DNA of 14,025 nt from GWF2-30-66 sp042576225 (GTDB lineage: Bacteria; Babelota; Babeliae; Babelales; Vermiphilaceae), in NCBI GenBank assembly GCA_042576225.1, contig JBHPCA010000034.1:1-14025 (forward strand), written 5' to 3'. Positions 5,754 through 14,025 of the stretch are shown here, one piece after another; within the stretch, counting starts at the first letter, position 1, and each line of letters begins with the position of its first letter. The notes under the pieces were generated by a model. That model did no database searches, was not told where the DNA came from, and saw only the letters and a program-made list of their open reading frames with translations. The translations under genes were made by a program, and so were the position numbers.

Positions 5754-7162
5754 TTAACGATAGTAGATTTTTTCATTTTTTATTGAGTGTATACCCATAA
5801 AATTCATTATCTTACTTACAATTGCGGGTTCAAGACGCTCTCTTCTTTTTGCTCTAAACGTTTTATTTTTAAAAACTAATTCTTTATTACTTAAATCATT
5901 CCACGTAATATCAACATTTCTAAGTGATATGTATAACTTTTTGTTTAGTTCTTTTACCTTTGATAGTGTTTTTTTGACATCGTTTATTAGATTTTGCTTT
6001 TTTTGTATATTACTACCATAAGAAAGAAAATTGTAACTTTTCAAGAAAGCTCTCAAGACAAAATTTTTGTTTTTTGCATAAATAGCTGACGAATGTAATA
6101 TAGACCTGCCAAACGTGTCTTTTAGGTTATTTCTTAGTGAATATTTTAAGATTTCTTTAAAATCATTTGTGTTAAAAAATCTATAATTAAAAGGGATATA
6201 CTTAAGAAATTTTTCAATGTCTTTTTTTCTAAATATTATTTTTCCTGAATTTTTACGTAACTTGAATAGATCAGCGATAGCTGTCTGTTTGTCATAGATG
6301 GGGGAGTCTTCATCCTCCACTAAGCTTATTATTTTTTTTACATTATCATTAACATTTTTTGTATTTTTTTGTTTTACTAAATTTAATAGGCGAATTATTT
6401 CCTTGCGTTTTTGTAGAACATCTTTGCCTAAGAATTGTTTAGGAGAAGGAGGTGCCCCACCTATCGTGTCTGTATTATCTAAATCAGCCCCATTTTTTAT
6501 TAGAATCTCGATAAGTTTTTTTGTTGAAGGAAGATAATGTTTTCCATCTAGCAAAAACAATCCGTAATAACCATTTGCATTTCGCAATGGAGTGCGTCCA
6601 GACTGATTTTTAGCGTTAATATTAGCCCCTCTGTCAATTAATTCTTGGATAAATTTTGGCTTTACATAAAATGGTGGTGCTACATGTAAAGGAGTATCGC
6701 CATCTTTATCTCTTACATTGGAATGTGCCCCTTTCTCTAGCAGATATTCTGCTATATCAAAACGCTTCTTCTTCAAAGCTCTTACCAACGGACTAAAAGA
6801 CGAATTTTTTGGGTTAACACTTGTATCATTTTCTACTAGGTATTTAACAATTTCTAGATTGCCATATTGACATGATTCAAATAATAGTCTATTTCCCCAA
6901 TCATTATTAACAAATGCTCCTTTTCTTATCAAATATTTTATAACTTCAAAATGTTTTTTTCTACAAGCCTCACTCAATGGTGTTATATAAGAATTATTTA
7001 TTGCATTAATATTTGCGCCTTTTTCCACCAAATGTTTAACAATATCCAGGTACCCATTTTTGCAGGCCAGGTGTAACGGAGTTAATCCTTCGTTATTTGT
7101 TGCGTTAATGTTGGCACCCTTCTTTGTTAAACTCATAACAATTTTTAGTCGACTGATAGAAA
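5754..7162 (-). CDS. Ankyrin-repeat protein with non-ankyrin C-terminal domain; 5' end lost at the palindrome junction
   Basis: From the Met codon at 7136 the frame gives 460 residues. The first ~220 hold about six ankyrin units (for example EGLTPLHLACKNGYLDIVKHL, DGDTPLHVA, SGRTPLRNA). Residues ~230-460 are a helical, Lys-rich region of no recognised enzyme class, ending in LEPAIVSKIMNFMG, which resembles a short F-box-like helix. The Met at 7136 is not a convincing start: it has no ribosome site, and codons before it (7137-7162) remain open and complete the second helix of another ankyrin repeat. The real gene therefore began upstream and is cut by the fold-back junction. With no N-terminus visible, a signal peptide cannot be judged. 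It ends 53 bp from the convergent GIY-YIG gene. Confidence 0.85.
6864..7162. other. Unique 299-bp spacer of the palindrome
   Basis: This is the only sequence in the window present once. On the minus strand it is coding throughout. It holds codons 1-91 of the ankyrin ORF that starts at 7136, and upstream of that Met (7137-7162) the frame stays open and still reads as the end of an ankyrin repeat (LSISRLKIV). The spacer is therefore ordinary gene sequence, not a dedicated loop, origin or recombination site. I see no recombinase target or terminal repeat at its edges. Confidence 0.9.
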
Positions 7163-8272
7163 GGCAATCTAGAAATTGTTAAATACCTAGTAGAAAATGA
7201 TACAAGTGTTAACCCAAAAAATTCGTCTTTTAGTCCGTTGGTAAGAGCTTTGAAGAAGAAGCGTTTTGATATAGCAGAATATCTGCTAGAGAAAGGGGCA
7301 CATTCCAATGTAAGAGATAAAGATGGCGATACTCCTTTACATGTAGCACCACCATTTTATGTAAAGCCAAAATTTATCCAAGAATTAATTGACAGAGGGG
7401 CTAATATTAACGCTAAAAATCAGTCTGGACGCACTCCATTGCGAAATGCAAATGGTTATTACGGATTGTTTTTGCTAGATGGAAAACATTATCTTCCTTC
7501 AACAAAAAAACTTATCGAGATTCTAATAAAAAATGGGGCTGATTTAGATAATACAGACACGATAGGTGGGGCACCTCCTTCTCCTAAACAATTCTTAGGC
7601 AAAGATGTTCTACAAAAACGCAAGGAAATAATTCGCCTATTAAATTTAGTAAAACAAAAAAATACAAAAAATGTTAATGATAATGTAAAAAAAATAATAA
7701 GCTTAGTGGAGGATGAAGACTCCCCCATCTATGACAAACAGACAGCTATCGCTGATCTATTCAAGTTACGTAAAAATTCAGGAAAAATAATATTTAGAAA
7801 AAAAGACATTGAAAAATTTCTTAAGTATATCCCTTTTAATTATAGATTTTTTAACACAAATGATTTTAAAGAAATCTTAAAATATTCACTAAGAAATAAC
7901 CTAAAAGACACGTTTGGCAGGTCTATATTACATTCGTCAGCTATTTATGCAAAAAACAAAAATTTTGTCTTGAGAGCTTTCTTGAAAAGTTACAATTTTC
8001 TTTCTTATGGTAGTAATATACAAAAAAAGCAAAATCTAATAAACGATGTCAAAAAAACACTATCAAAGGTAAAAGAACTAAACAAAAAGTTATACATATC
8101 ACTTAGAAATGTTGATATTACGTGGAATGATTTAAGTAATAAAGAATTAGTTTTTAAAAATAAAACGTTTAGAGCAAAAAGAAGAGAGCGTCTTGAACCC
8201 GCAATTGTAAGTAAGATAATGAATTTTATGGGTATACACTCAATAAAAAATGAAAAAATCTACTATCGTTAA
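7163..8272 (+). pseudogene. Mirror copy of the ankyrin gene, lacking its N-terminal part
   Basis: This encodes the same 369 C-terminal residues as 5754-6863, starting with GNLEIVKYLVEN. The frame is open back only to the TAG at 7157-7159 in the spacer. The codon before Gly is Lys, where the fuller copy has Tyr, so the break falls between two codons. No ATG or ribosome site serves it. A TTG at 7238 is an internal Leu of an ankyrin repeat, not a start. If the palindrome is an artefact this copy does not exist. If it is real, this is a 5'-truncated and probably silent gene. Confidence 0.85.
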
Positions 8273-8325
8273 AAAATAATGTGAATAAAGCTAAAACTAT
8301 GGGGCTTTCTTAAAACTAATGCCTT

Positions 8326-8568
8326 TTACCAAAATCTCTTTTTTGCAAAAGCATTTCCAGATCCTGACTTTAAATATTTTTCAAAGTCCATAGCTCGTTC
8401 TTCATCTGCAAAAGCCAAACATAAAATTAACTTCCACGGTCGATATCTTGTTGTATGTTTAAACCCTGCACAATTATGTTTTTGGATTCTCTCTTTTAGG
8501 TTAGTTGTGTATCCAATATATTTTTTATCTGGAAAGTTGGTTGATTGGATTAAGTAGACATAATACAT
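8326..8568 (-). CDS. GIY-YIG nuclease family protein (mirror copy)
   Basis: Base-for-base mirror of 5458-5700 with the same 80 residues and the same Arg27/Glu63 motifs. It is again convergent with the ankyrin copy, and the 10-bp hairpin (8600-8626) lies in front of its ATG. Because the arms are identical here, while the edge-located paralogue differs by four synonymous bases, the two mirror copies are either a very recent duplication or the same locus read twice. Confidence 0.85.
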   Translation of the reverse strand: MYYVYLIQSTNFPDKKYIGYTTNLKERIQKHNCAGFKHTTRYRPWKLILCLAFADEERAMDFEKYLKSGSGNAFAKKRFW

Positions 8569-8599
8569 GGTGGGTTATAATCTCCACATAATTTTTTGA

Positions 8600-8626
8600 A
8601 AGAAGTTATATTTTAAATAACTTCTT
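8600..8626 (-). other. 10-bp hairpin upstream of GIY-YIG (mirror copy)
   Basis: Mirror of the hairpin at 5400-5426, with identical stem and loop. Confidence 0.45.
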
Positions 8627-8643
8627 AAATTCGTAACTGGTAC

Positions 8644-8771
8644 TCCTTCGCCAAGGCTTCGGAGCACAACTTTCGCTATTCTCATGCAAAATCAATTAGA
8701 AAAAGAAAAATCCTTCTTTGCGAAGGATGGCTTGCCAACTGAAGCTTTAGCGAAAGTTGGCGGCCCTTCGT
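8644..8771. repeat. Cluster of palindromic repeat units (mirror copy)
   Basis: Mirror of 5255-5382, including the CGAAGCC..GGCGAAG core in reverse complement (CTTCGCCAAGGCTTCG at 8647-8662). Confidence 0.65.
8700..8728 (-). terminator. Intrinsic terminator-like hairpin (mirror copy)
   Basis: Mirror of 5298-5326. On the minus strand the ATCCTTC/GAAGGAT stem is followed by a T-rich tract. Confidence 0.6.
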
Positions 8772-8804
8772 TGACGTGTTCCTGAACGGTAATGTTACAT
8801 TTGA

Positions 8805-9017
8805 TTTCAGTCTTAGAAAAATCAAAACAACATTTGCAGAATTAAATATCCCAATTAACTGACTAAAAACTCACCCAAAAAAGGCCCACTTGCAGGTTAA
8901 GTGTGGAATTGAAATAATGTTATATCCTGTAGCCCAAAAAAGATTTTGATAAACCTTACGGCGTGAAATTTTTGAAAGTTCAATTAAACTCACCACATCA
9001 CGAGGATCATTCTTTAC
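8805..9017 (-). pseudogene. P1B-type metal ATPase relic (mirror copy)
   Basis: Mirror of 5009-5221, with the same QNLFWATGYNIISIP segment and the same internal stop. It offers no repair of the disrupted frame, so both copies are equally dead. Confidence 0.75.
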
Positions 9018-9093
9018 TTTATAGGGTTTGAGTGTTAAGATGAAGCGTTGTAATGTGCTAAAGTCAGGGTTTGAATATTTAAAGGGGGCATAA

Positions 9094-9975
9094 ATGAAAA
9101 TGGGTAATGTTCGAAAGTTAGATAAAATAATTACATATCTTGCGTTGTTTTTGCTTATTTCACTTACATCGTGCTCTCAAAAAAAATCAACCATTCAAGA
9201 AATTACTTCAATTAAACAAGCGCAGAATGAGCTTGATCAAGCGGATAAAGATACGCTCATTATTTTTGATGTTGATGATACGCTTACTTACAAAGCTGCT
9301 AATATTATTTTTCAGCCGTGGTTTCGTAAAACTGAAGAGGGTAAAAAATTTTGGGCTCAAGTTATAAAGCATAGCAAATCACAAGAAAATCCTCTAGATT
9401 CCAAACTACATGTTTTAATCAAAAGAATGATTAATAATGTTGATCAACCAATTGAACCAGGTGTAGTTAATCTTATTAAAACATTACAGGGGCGGGGACT
9501 TACTGTTATTGCCCTTACGCATTGTATAACCGGTTTTGTAGGAGGCACTCTTATTCAAAAATTGCGGTATGAAAAGTTGCTTGAGGTTGGCATTGATTTT
9601 AGTTCAAGTTTTGAGCAAAAAGAAGTTTGTCTGACTCATTTAACCTCTCATGCCAACAGACATCCCTTGTTTTATAATGGCATTCTCTTGACTGATGCAT
9701 TTGCTAAGGGGCCTGTCCTGGCAGAATTTTTAGATGTTATGCAGTTGAAACCTAAAAAAGTAATTTTTTTCGATGATAATGAATCCTATGTAAAATCTGT
9801 TCAGGAGGAAATGAAAAAGCGAGGGATTATTTTTAAAGGCTTTGTTTATCGAGCAATTGATAAATTGCCGCCGCAAGACTTTGATCAAAAGATTCTTGAT
9901 TATCAATTAAAATATCTTAAAGAACATGATGAAATTATTTCTGACAAACGGGCACGGCAAGCGATATATAATTAA
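9094..9975 (+). CDS. HAD-superfamily lipoprotein (DUF2608-like, mirror copy)
   Basis: Mirror of 4051-4932 with an identical 293-residue product: lipobox Cys27, nucleophile Asp59 in FDVDDTLT, Thr142, Lys205 and Asp227/228. Its ribosome site AAAGGGGG is at 9081-9088, read directly on this strand. It is convergent with the mirror NUDIX gene at 10 bp. Confidence 0.85.
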   Translation: MKMGNVRKLDKIITYLALFLLISLTSCSQKKSTIQEITSIKQAQNELDQADKDTLIIFDVDDTLTYKAANIIFQPWFRKTEEGKKFWAQVIKHSKSQENPLDSKLHVLIKRMINNVDQPIEPGVVNLIKTLQGRGLTVIALTHCITGFVGGTLIQKLRYEKLLEVGIDFSSSFEQKEVCLTHLTSHANRHPLFYNGILLTDAFAKGPVLAEFLDVMQLKPKKVIFFDDNESYVKSVQEEMKKRGIIFKGFVYRAIDKLPPQDFDQKILDYQLKYLKEHDEIISDKRARQAIYN

Positions 9976-9985
9976 GTGGAATTCT

Positions 9986-10435
9986 TTACCAACCATGTTC
10001 ACTGAAAAAAATACCTTTGCTGGATAATTCAATCGCTTGTCTATTTACCACCGTTATATTTTCTGGCAAAGCGTTTATTGCAAACCATTCGATGGTGCTA
10101 CACTTTTCTGGTTCCATAACTTTGGGTTCACCATTCCATTGATTAGCTTCGATAAAGAAATTGATAAATTCACCGTGTGAAGATATAAAGTGAATTACGT
10201 GTACAATACTTAAGTCTTTTGACTGAAGGGTTATTCCAAGCTCTTCTTTTCCTTCTCTTATTGCAGCTTGCAGAACAGATTCGTTACCGTCAATACTACC
10301 ACCCGGACAAGCATATGATAAACTGCAATACTCGTTGTAACAACGTTTTTGCAATAACACCTTACCGTGCTTACGCAAGATTAACGATACAAATGTAACG
10401 AGCTTAAAGCGCTCTTTTTGTATATCTGTTTTCAT
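9986..10435 (-). CDS. NUDIX hydrolase (mirror copy)
   Basis: Mirror of 3591-4040 with an identical product and intact Nudix box (G-x5-E-x7-RE-x2-EE-x-GI). The start is again the ATG (10433-10435) preceded by AGAGG, rather than the upstream TTG at 10462. Confidence 0.88.
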   Translation of the reverse strand: MKTDIQKERFKLVTFVSLILRKHGKVLLQKRCYNEYCSLSYACPGGSIDGNESVLQAAIREGKEELGITLQSKDLSIVHVIHFISSHGEFINFFIEANQWNGEPKVMEPEKCSTIEWFAINALPENITVVNRQAIELSSKGIFFSEHGW

Positions 10436-10712
10436 ACATTGTTTCCTCTTAAAAATTCCCAACTTAAATCAATTTATTATTCTATTAAAACCAACAATTT
10501 GAGTTCGAGAAGATCTTGAACCCCCAAACAGCTCTAAGAAGCCCTTCCTATCAATATTATACCATAAAATTGGGCTAGAAGCGAAAATTGCCTTAAAAAA
10601 GGCTTTTATAGCAGTTTTGGAGCTCGTATTATTTTGGCAGGCAATTTGAAAAAGCAATTGAACGCAATAACAGCAAAAACAGCTTTAATAAGATAGATTC
10701 CATGCGTTAACG
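10436..10712 (-). other. 277-bp gap between NUDIX and phosphatase (mirror copy)
   Basis: Mirror of 3314-3590, with the leader palindrome, the promoter and the GCCTT/AAGGC hairpin (10591-10604). It contains G at 10673, the arm mismatch opposite G at 3353. No gene is seen. Confidence 0.5.
10556..10564 (-). promoter_or_regulatory. Extended -10 promoter of NUDIX (mirror copy)
   Basis: Mirror of 3462-3470; TGGTATAAT on the minus strand. Confidence 0.55.
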
Positions 10713-11285
10713 TTACAATTCACAAATAGCACCTGTCTTCAAGCAAACCTTGACAATCGCAGGCATAGGCAGTTTTTCCCACTGGTCAAAACCCCAAGAA
10801 TTATTAATTTTGTTCAAAAATAACGAAATTACCCTTCCATGGGAATTGATAACAATATTCTTTTGCAGATCTTTTATTCCAAGTTCTTCTATTTTTTTGC
10901 ACACGCGAATTTGACACTCCAAGCTGGACTCCCAGCCCTCAGGCTTGAAATTAAAATCTTCCCAGCTTTTTTTTACAAAGCGTTTCCACTCTTCAAAAGA
11001 TTTACAGGGCTGCATAGTGCATTCTCTAAATTCGGGAATAAGCTCAATTTCCAAACCAACCCGTCTTCGCCTACGGCTTCGTCGGGCAGGCCCGTCTTTT
11101 GCAAATGGCGCAATAGTATCAATTGCTCGCTTAGCTGGGCTCGAATAGATTTTTTCAATATTTAAAGGCTCAAGCTTTTTGATCAAGTCTTTTGCTTGCT
11201 TTTTACCTTCTGAGCTTAAAATTCTCTCTTGTTCTGGAATATCAGGATTGTATAATGATTTTGCATGCCTTACTAGATAAATCAT
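10713..11285 (-). CDS. Histidine phosphatase family protein (mirror copy)
   Basis: Mirror of 2741-3313, with an identical 190 residues including His7, Arg53, His149 and the arginine-rich insertion at 64-77. Because the insertion is in both arms, it predates any duplication of the region. Confidence 0.88.
   Translation of the reverse strand: MIYLVRHAKSLYNPDIPEQERILSSEGKKQAKDLIKKLEPLNIEKIYSSPAKRAIDTIAPFAKDGPARRSRRRRRVGLEIELIPEFRECTMQPCKSFEEWKRFVKKSWEDFNFKPEGWESSLECQIRVCKKIEELGIKDLQKNIVINSHGRVISLFLNKINNSWGFDQWEKLPMPAIVKVCLKTGAICEL
11059..11095. repeat. In-frame palindromic element (mirror copy)
   Basis: Mirror of 2931-2967, with the same nested palindromes inside the phosphatase gene. Confidence 0.7.
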
Positions 11286-11403
11286 TTTTTCCTATATACT
11301 TAGTTTTTTTTGTATTGTAGAAAAATAAAAGAGCCGAAAATATAATACATACAAAAAAAGATATTAACCATTTTTTTCTAATTTTTCTAACAACACCTTC
11401 AGA

Positions 11404-13125
11404 TTATGTAAGGCCCAAGGTATTTAAAGTTATATCCAATTGTTTCTCAGTTATGTCTCTTGCACCGTTGTTAATAAGCAATGCTTTCACTTTTTTACTT
11501 TCTTTTGATTGGTCAGCTAACTTAAGGGCATAATCTCCGTTTAAAGCCAAAATATTTGGATCTGCATTGTTTTGTAAAAGCAATTTTATCATCTTTAAGT
11601 TATTATTTGACACAGCAAACATCAAAGGCGTACTTCCATTAATATCTTTGGTATTGACCTCGATATTGTTATTTATAAGAAGTTTAGCAATAGCTGTATT
11701 TTTTGTTTCAATTGCAATGTTAAGTGCCGTATTCATATTATTGTCACAAACGTTAGGGTTTGCGCCATTTTGTAAAAGAAGTTTCGTCATTCTAACATTT
11801 TTACAATTTGTTGCATCCATTAACAACGTTTTGCCATTATTATCTTTTACATTAACATCCGTCTCGTGTTCGATAAGAAGTTTTACAAAGCCTTCACTAT
11901 TATTTTTTACCGCTAATTTTATTACAGAATCACCATCATTATTTTTTATATTGGGTTCAGCTTTGTTACTCAAAAGAATTTTCGCAGCCCCCACATCATT
12001 CATCTTAGCTGCAACCATAAGAGCCGTGAATCCTTCTTTATCTACAATATTTACATCAGCCTTATTCTCAATTAATAACTTAGCAACAGCAAGCTTTTTC
12101 TTTCGAATGGCTGCAAAAAGTGGGGTTCTTCCATTAATATTTTTAATATCAATATTTGCTTTATTTTTTAAAAGTAATTTTACAAGCTTAATATTACCTT
12201 TTTTTGCAGCAATCCTAAGAGGTGAAGTTCCATTGTTGTTGGGTATATTAATACCAGCTTTATGTTTTATTAAAGCTTTAACTATTTTAACACATCCCTT
12301 TCTTGTTGCCTCACTCAATGGGGTATTCCCTTTATTATCTTTGATATTTGGATCTGCTTTATGTTCAAGAAAAAGATTAACCAATCGAATATCTCTATTA
12401 AACGTGGCAATTTTTAAAACAGATAAAAAAGAATTGTTTGTAATATTTATATCAGCTTTGTTATCTAAAAGAACCTTAATTATTTTTTTATTCCTTTTGC
12501 TTGTTGCTATGATTAACGCCGTATCCCCAGCATTATTTTTTGCGTTTACATCTGCGCCGTTATCAATAAGTAGCTGTACTAATTTTTCTTTGCCGACATA
12601 AGACGCCAACATTAATGCTGTATACCCGTCATTATTTTTCAGATTAGGATTAGCCCCTTTTTTTAAAAGATGCTCTACGATATCATTTGTATTATCTTTA
12701 GCAAAAAAAGAGATTGTTTCACAAACCAAAAGAGTATAGCCAGCCATAGCTTTCTCATTTTTATCAGGATTATTTTTTTGCTCTCTAAGAAAATCGCGTC
12801 TATTCCAGGCGGTGACATAATCGTTTGCAATACTCATCATCATAGGAGAAAAACCTTCAACACTCTTAGTGTCTGGATCTGCCCCATCTCTCAAAAGCTG
12901 CTTAACTCCTTTAAATTTTCCATACGCCGCAGCCTTTACAATTTCAACTACAGATTCCGCACCTTTCCCTATTCTCTTTCTTTTTAAGTTCAAGCAAAAA
13001 CCATTCACAGCCCGATCTATAGAATCATTTATTCTTCTGTTTACGATTGCCCCTGGGCCATACCCAGAATACACATTAGTTATCGATAAAAACAAGAAAG
13101 AGAAAACAACATAAAATTTATTCAT
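11404..13125 (-). CDS. Secreted ankyrin-repeat protein, about 14 repeats (mirror copy)
   Basis: Mirror of 901-2622, with an identical 573-residue product, signal peptide and 33-residue repeats. No base differs from the left copy across the whole gene, not even at third codon positions. Confidence 0.9.
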   Translation of the reverse strand: MNKFYVVFSFLFLSITNVYSGYGPGAIVNRRINDSIDRAVNGFCLNLKRKRIGKGAESVVEIVKAAAYGKFKGVKQLLRDGADPDTKSVEGFSPMMMSIANDYVTAWNRRDFLREQKNNPDKNEKAMAGYTLLVCETISFFAKDNTNDIVEHLLKKGANPNLKNNDGYTALMLASYVGKEKLVQLLIDNGADVNAKNNAGDTALIIATSKRNKKIIKVLLDNKADINITNNSFLSVLKIATFNRDIRLVNLFLEHKADPNIKDNKGNTPLSEATRKGCVKIVKALIKHKAGINIPNNNGTSPLRIAAKKGNIKLVKLLLKNKANIDIKNINGRTPLFAAIRKKKLAVAKLLIENKADVNIVDKEGFTALMVAAKMNDVGAAKILLSNKAEPNIKNNDGDSVIKLAVKNNSEGFVKLLIEHETDVNVKDNNGKTLLMDATNCKNVRMTKLLLQNGANPNVCDNNMNTALNIAIETKNTAIAKLLINNNIEVNTKDINGSTPLMFAVSNNNLKMIKLLLQNNADPNILALNGDYALKLADQSKESKKVKALLINNGARDITEKQLDITLNTLGLT

Positions 13126-13170
13126 TTAATCCCTATACAACAAACATTTAATATAATTAATCATTAACAA

Positions 13171-13707
13171 CTATTGATAGCCATATTTTTTAAATACCGC
13201 TAACATCCCGCCTAAACCAAGCTTATTGGCTATCTCTATAGCATTTTCCCCATTATTATTTTCAATCGTAGGGTTAGCACCATTTTTCATAAGAATTTCT
13301 GCAAGGGGTGCAGGGTCAAATTCAAACAATGCTGAGTAAGCTATCAAAGTAAGTAATGGTGTATTAGAGTTTTTAGTTTTGTGGTTAACATTTGCACCTA
13401 GATTTATCAATTTTTCTACAAGTTTTACATCATTAGATGAGACGGGAAGAAAGATAATGGTTATACCATCAGATACTATCTCTAAATTGATATATCTTTT
13501 CCGTGCTATAAAAGCATTCACTTTAAAAACTACAAGCCTTTTATACCCCTCAAGGCTATTTACCCCAAAGATTTTAAACATTGATTTTCTGAGAGCCATC
13601 ATAACTTTTTTTTGTAAGGCATTATCACTTTTGCTGTACATACTTGGTGTTACAAATATTGACATAACAAAAAGCATTATGATTAATAATTTTTTATATA
13701 CTTTCAT
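13171..13707 (-). CDS. Secreted ankyrin-repeat protein, 178 aa (mirror copy)
   Basis: Mirror of 319-855, with an identical product, signal peptide and ribosome site (GGAG at 13714-13717 on the minus strand). It is upstream of, and 45 bp from, the larger ankyrin gene in the same orientation. Confidence 0.84.
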   Translation of the reverse strand: MKVYKKLLIIMLFVMSIFVTPSMYSKSDNALQKKVMMALRKSMFKIFGVNSLEGYKRLVVFKVNAFIARKRYINLEIVSDGITIIFLPVSSNDVKLVEKLINLGANVNHKTKNSNTPLLTLIAYSALFEFDPAPLAEILMKNGANPTIENNNGENAIEIANKLGLGGMLAVFKKYGYQ

Positions 13708-13753
13708 ATCTTACTCCAGACAAAAATTGGGTTTGTACATCTAGCCATAGACA

Positions 13754-13782
13754 ATATTACCAGAAAAAAATTGGTAGTGCAA
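13754..13782 (-). promoter_or_regulatory. Candidate promoter of the ankyrin operon (mirror copy)
   Basis: Mirror of 244-272, with the same TTGCAC / 17 bp / TAATAT arrangement on the minus strand. Confidence 0.4.
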
Positions 13783-13805
13783 CAGGGCGGAACATCAGAG
13801 TTAAT

Positions 13806-13843
13806 TTCTATTTGAGGCTTTTTTGGAAAGTTTAGAAATAGAA
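13806..13843 (-). other. Imperfect hairpin after the GIY-YIG fragment (mirror copy)
   Basis: Mirror of 183-220. It carries the T at 13821 that breaks the arm symmetry with 205, within the loop. Confidence 0.3.
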
Positions 13844-13864
13844 GTTTTGGTATAACCGTCGCTT

Positions 13865-14025
13865 TTACCAAAACCTTTTTTTTGCAAAAGCATTTCCAGA
13901 TCCTGACTTTAAATATTTTTCAAAATCCATAGCTCGTTCTTCATCTGCAAAAGCCAAACATAAAATTAATTTCCACGGTCGATATCTTGTTGTATGTTTA
14001 AACCCTGCACAATTATGTTTTTGGA
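13865..14025 (-). CDS. GIY-YIG nuclease family protein, 5'-truncated at window edge (mirror copy)
   Basis: Mirror of 1-161. It encodes the C-terminal 52 residues and stops at the window end at exactly the same base as the left copy. That two independent loci would be cut at the same base is very unlikely, which supports a single underlying locus. Confidence 0.87.
   Translation of the reverse strand, partial: QKHNCAGFKHTTRYRPWKLILCLAFADEERAMDFEKYLKSGSGNAFAKKRFW

Larger units (their letters stand above)
1..6863. repeat. Left arm of 6.9-kb inverted repeat
   Basis: This arm reappears as its reverse complement at 7163-14025, with position x pairing with 14026-x. I compared the arms line by line and found two mismatches only: T at 205 opposite T at 13821, and G at 3353 opposite G at 10673. 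All coding sequences inside are identical in both arms. The inner boundary is sharp: 6863/7163 pair, while 6864 and 7162 do not. Perfect symmetry of the outer ends suggests a fold-back in assembly or amplification rather than two independently evolving copies. Confidence 0.97.
8569..9093. other. 525-bp gene-free stretch (mirror copy)
   Basis: Mirror of 4933-5457: hairpin, repeat cluster (8644-8771), terminator-like hairpin (8700-8728), ATPase relic (8805-9017) and HAD gene upstream region, in reverse order. Nothing additional is present. Confidence 0.75.
7163..14025. repeat. Right arm of 6.9-kb inverted repeat
   Basis: This is the reverse complement of 1-6863 apart from the two single-base differences noted for the left arm. 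Its inner edge lies between a Tyr and a Gly codon of the ankyrin gene that the left arm and spacer carry more fully. Its outer edge stops at the mirror of base 1. No gene here is independent evidence of a second genomic copy. Confidence 0.97.

Noticed and set aside
6864..7162. Spacer as a replication origin, integrase site or hairpin-telomere junction of a linear replicon
   Set aside because: The spacer is fully explained as ankyrin coding sequence. Telomere fusion products would be symmetric to the centre, without a 299-bp asymmetric loop.
7238..8272. Apparent complete 344-residue ankyrin gene starting with TTG
   Set aside because: The TTG is an internal Leu of an ankyrin repeat. The frame is open further upstream to the junction, so this is a truncated mirror copy, not a gene with its own start.
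1..14025. Composite transposon or IS pair with terminal inverted repeats
   Set aside because: No transposase is encoded anywhere, the inverted repeat extends through all genes, and no target-site duplication can be seen because the window ends with the repeat.

Overview
The window is an AT-rich bacterial sequence whose gene content suggests an intracellular or host-associated bacterium. It carries several ankyrin-repeat proteins, two of them with Sec signal peptides, a HAD-fold lipoprotein of the kind common in intracellular lineages, near-identical small GIY-YIG nuclease paralogues, and short GC-rich palindromic repeats that also sit inside a gene. This mix fits Candidatus Dependentiae (TM6/Babeliae) best. 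Legionellales-, Chlamydiae- or Rickettsiales-like hosts cannot be excluded, and there is no rRNA or marker gene to decide.

The dominant fact is the layout. The whole window is one inverted repeat. Bases 1-6863 reappear as the reverse complement in 7163-14025, so position x pairs with 14026-x, around a 299-bp unique spacer (6864-7162). Reading both arms line by line I find only two mismatches (205/13821 and 3353/10673). Every gene outside the spacer is therefore present twice, in mirror orientation.

Left arm, left to right: a 5'-truncated GIY-YIG fragment on the edge (to 161); a probable operon of two secreted ankyrin proteins (319-855, 901-2622) and a histidine phosphatase (2741-3313); a NUDIX hydrolase with its own extended -10 promoter (3591-4040); and, convergent to it, a HAD-family lipoprotein (4051-4932, minus). 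A 525-bp gene-free stretch follows, holding the relic of a P1B-type metal ATPase, a cluster of palindromic repeats and a terminator-like hairpin. Then come an intact GIY-YIG protein (5458-5700) and, convergent to it, a long ankyrin protein with a non-ankyrin C-terminal half (minus, 5754 to the spacer). That ankyrin gene runs through the spacer and is cut off by the fold-back junction at 7162/7163. The right arm repeats all this in reverse, and its ankyrin copy lacks the N-terminal part encoded by the spacer.

The palindrome is more likely an assembly or amplification fold-back than a natural chromosome structure. The two ends are exactly symmetric. The first 55 bases equal the internal GIY-YIG gene (5540-5594) and diverge at base 56, as expected if both ends stop at the same repeated 55-mer of a de Bruijn graph. 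The junction also cuts an open ankyrin reading frame. A real large inverted duplication is still possible, and only reads spanning 7162/7163 can decide. The single-copy content (about 7.2 kb) is the reliable part. It encodes candidate host-interaction proteins, small phosphate- and nucleotide-handling enzymes, and an apparently mobile short repeat that has inserted in frame into the phosphatase.
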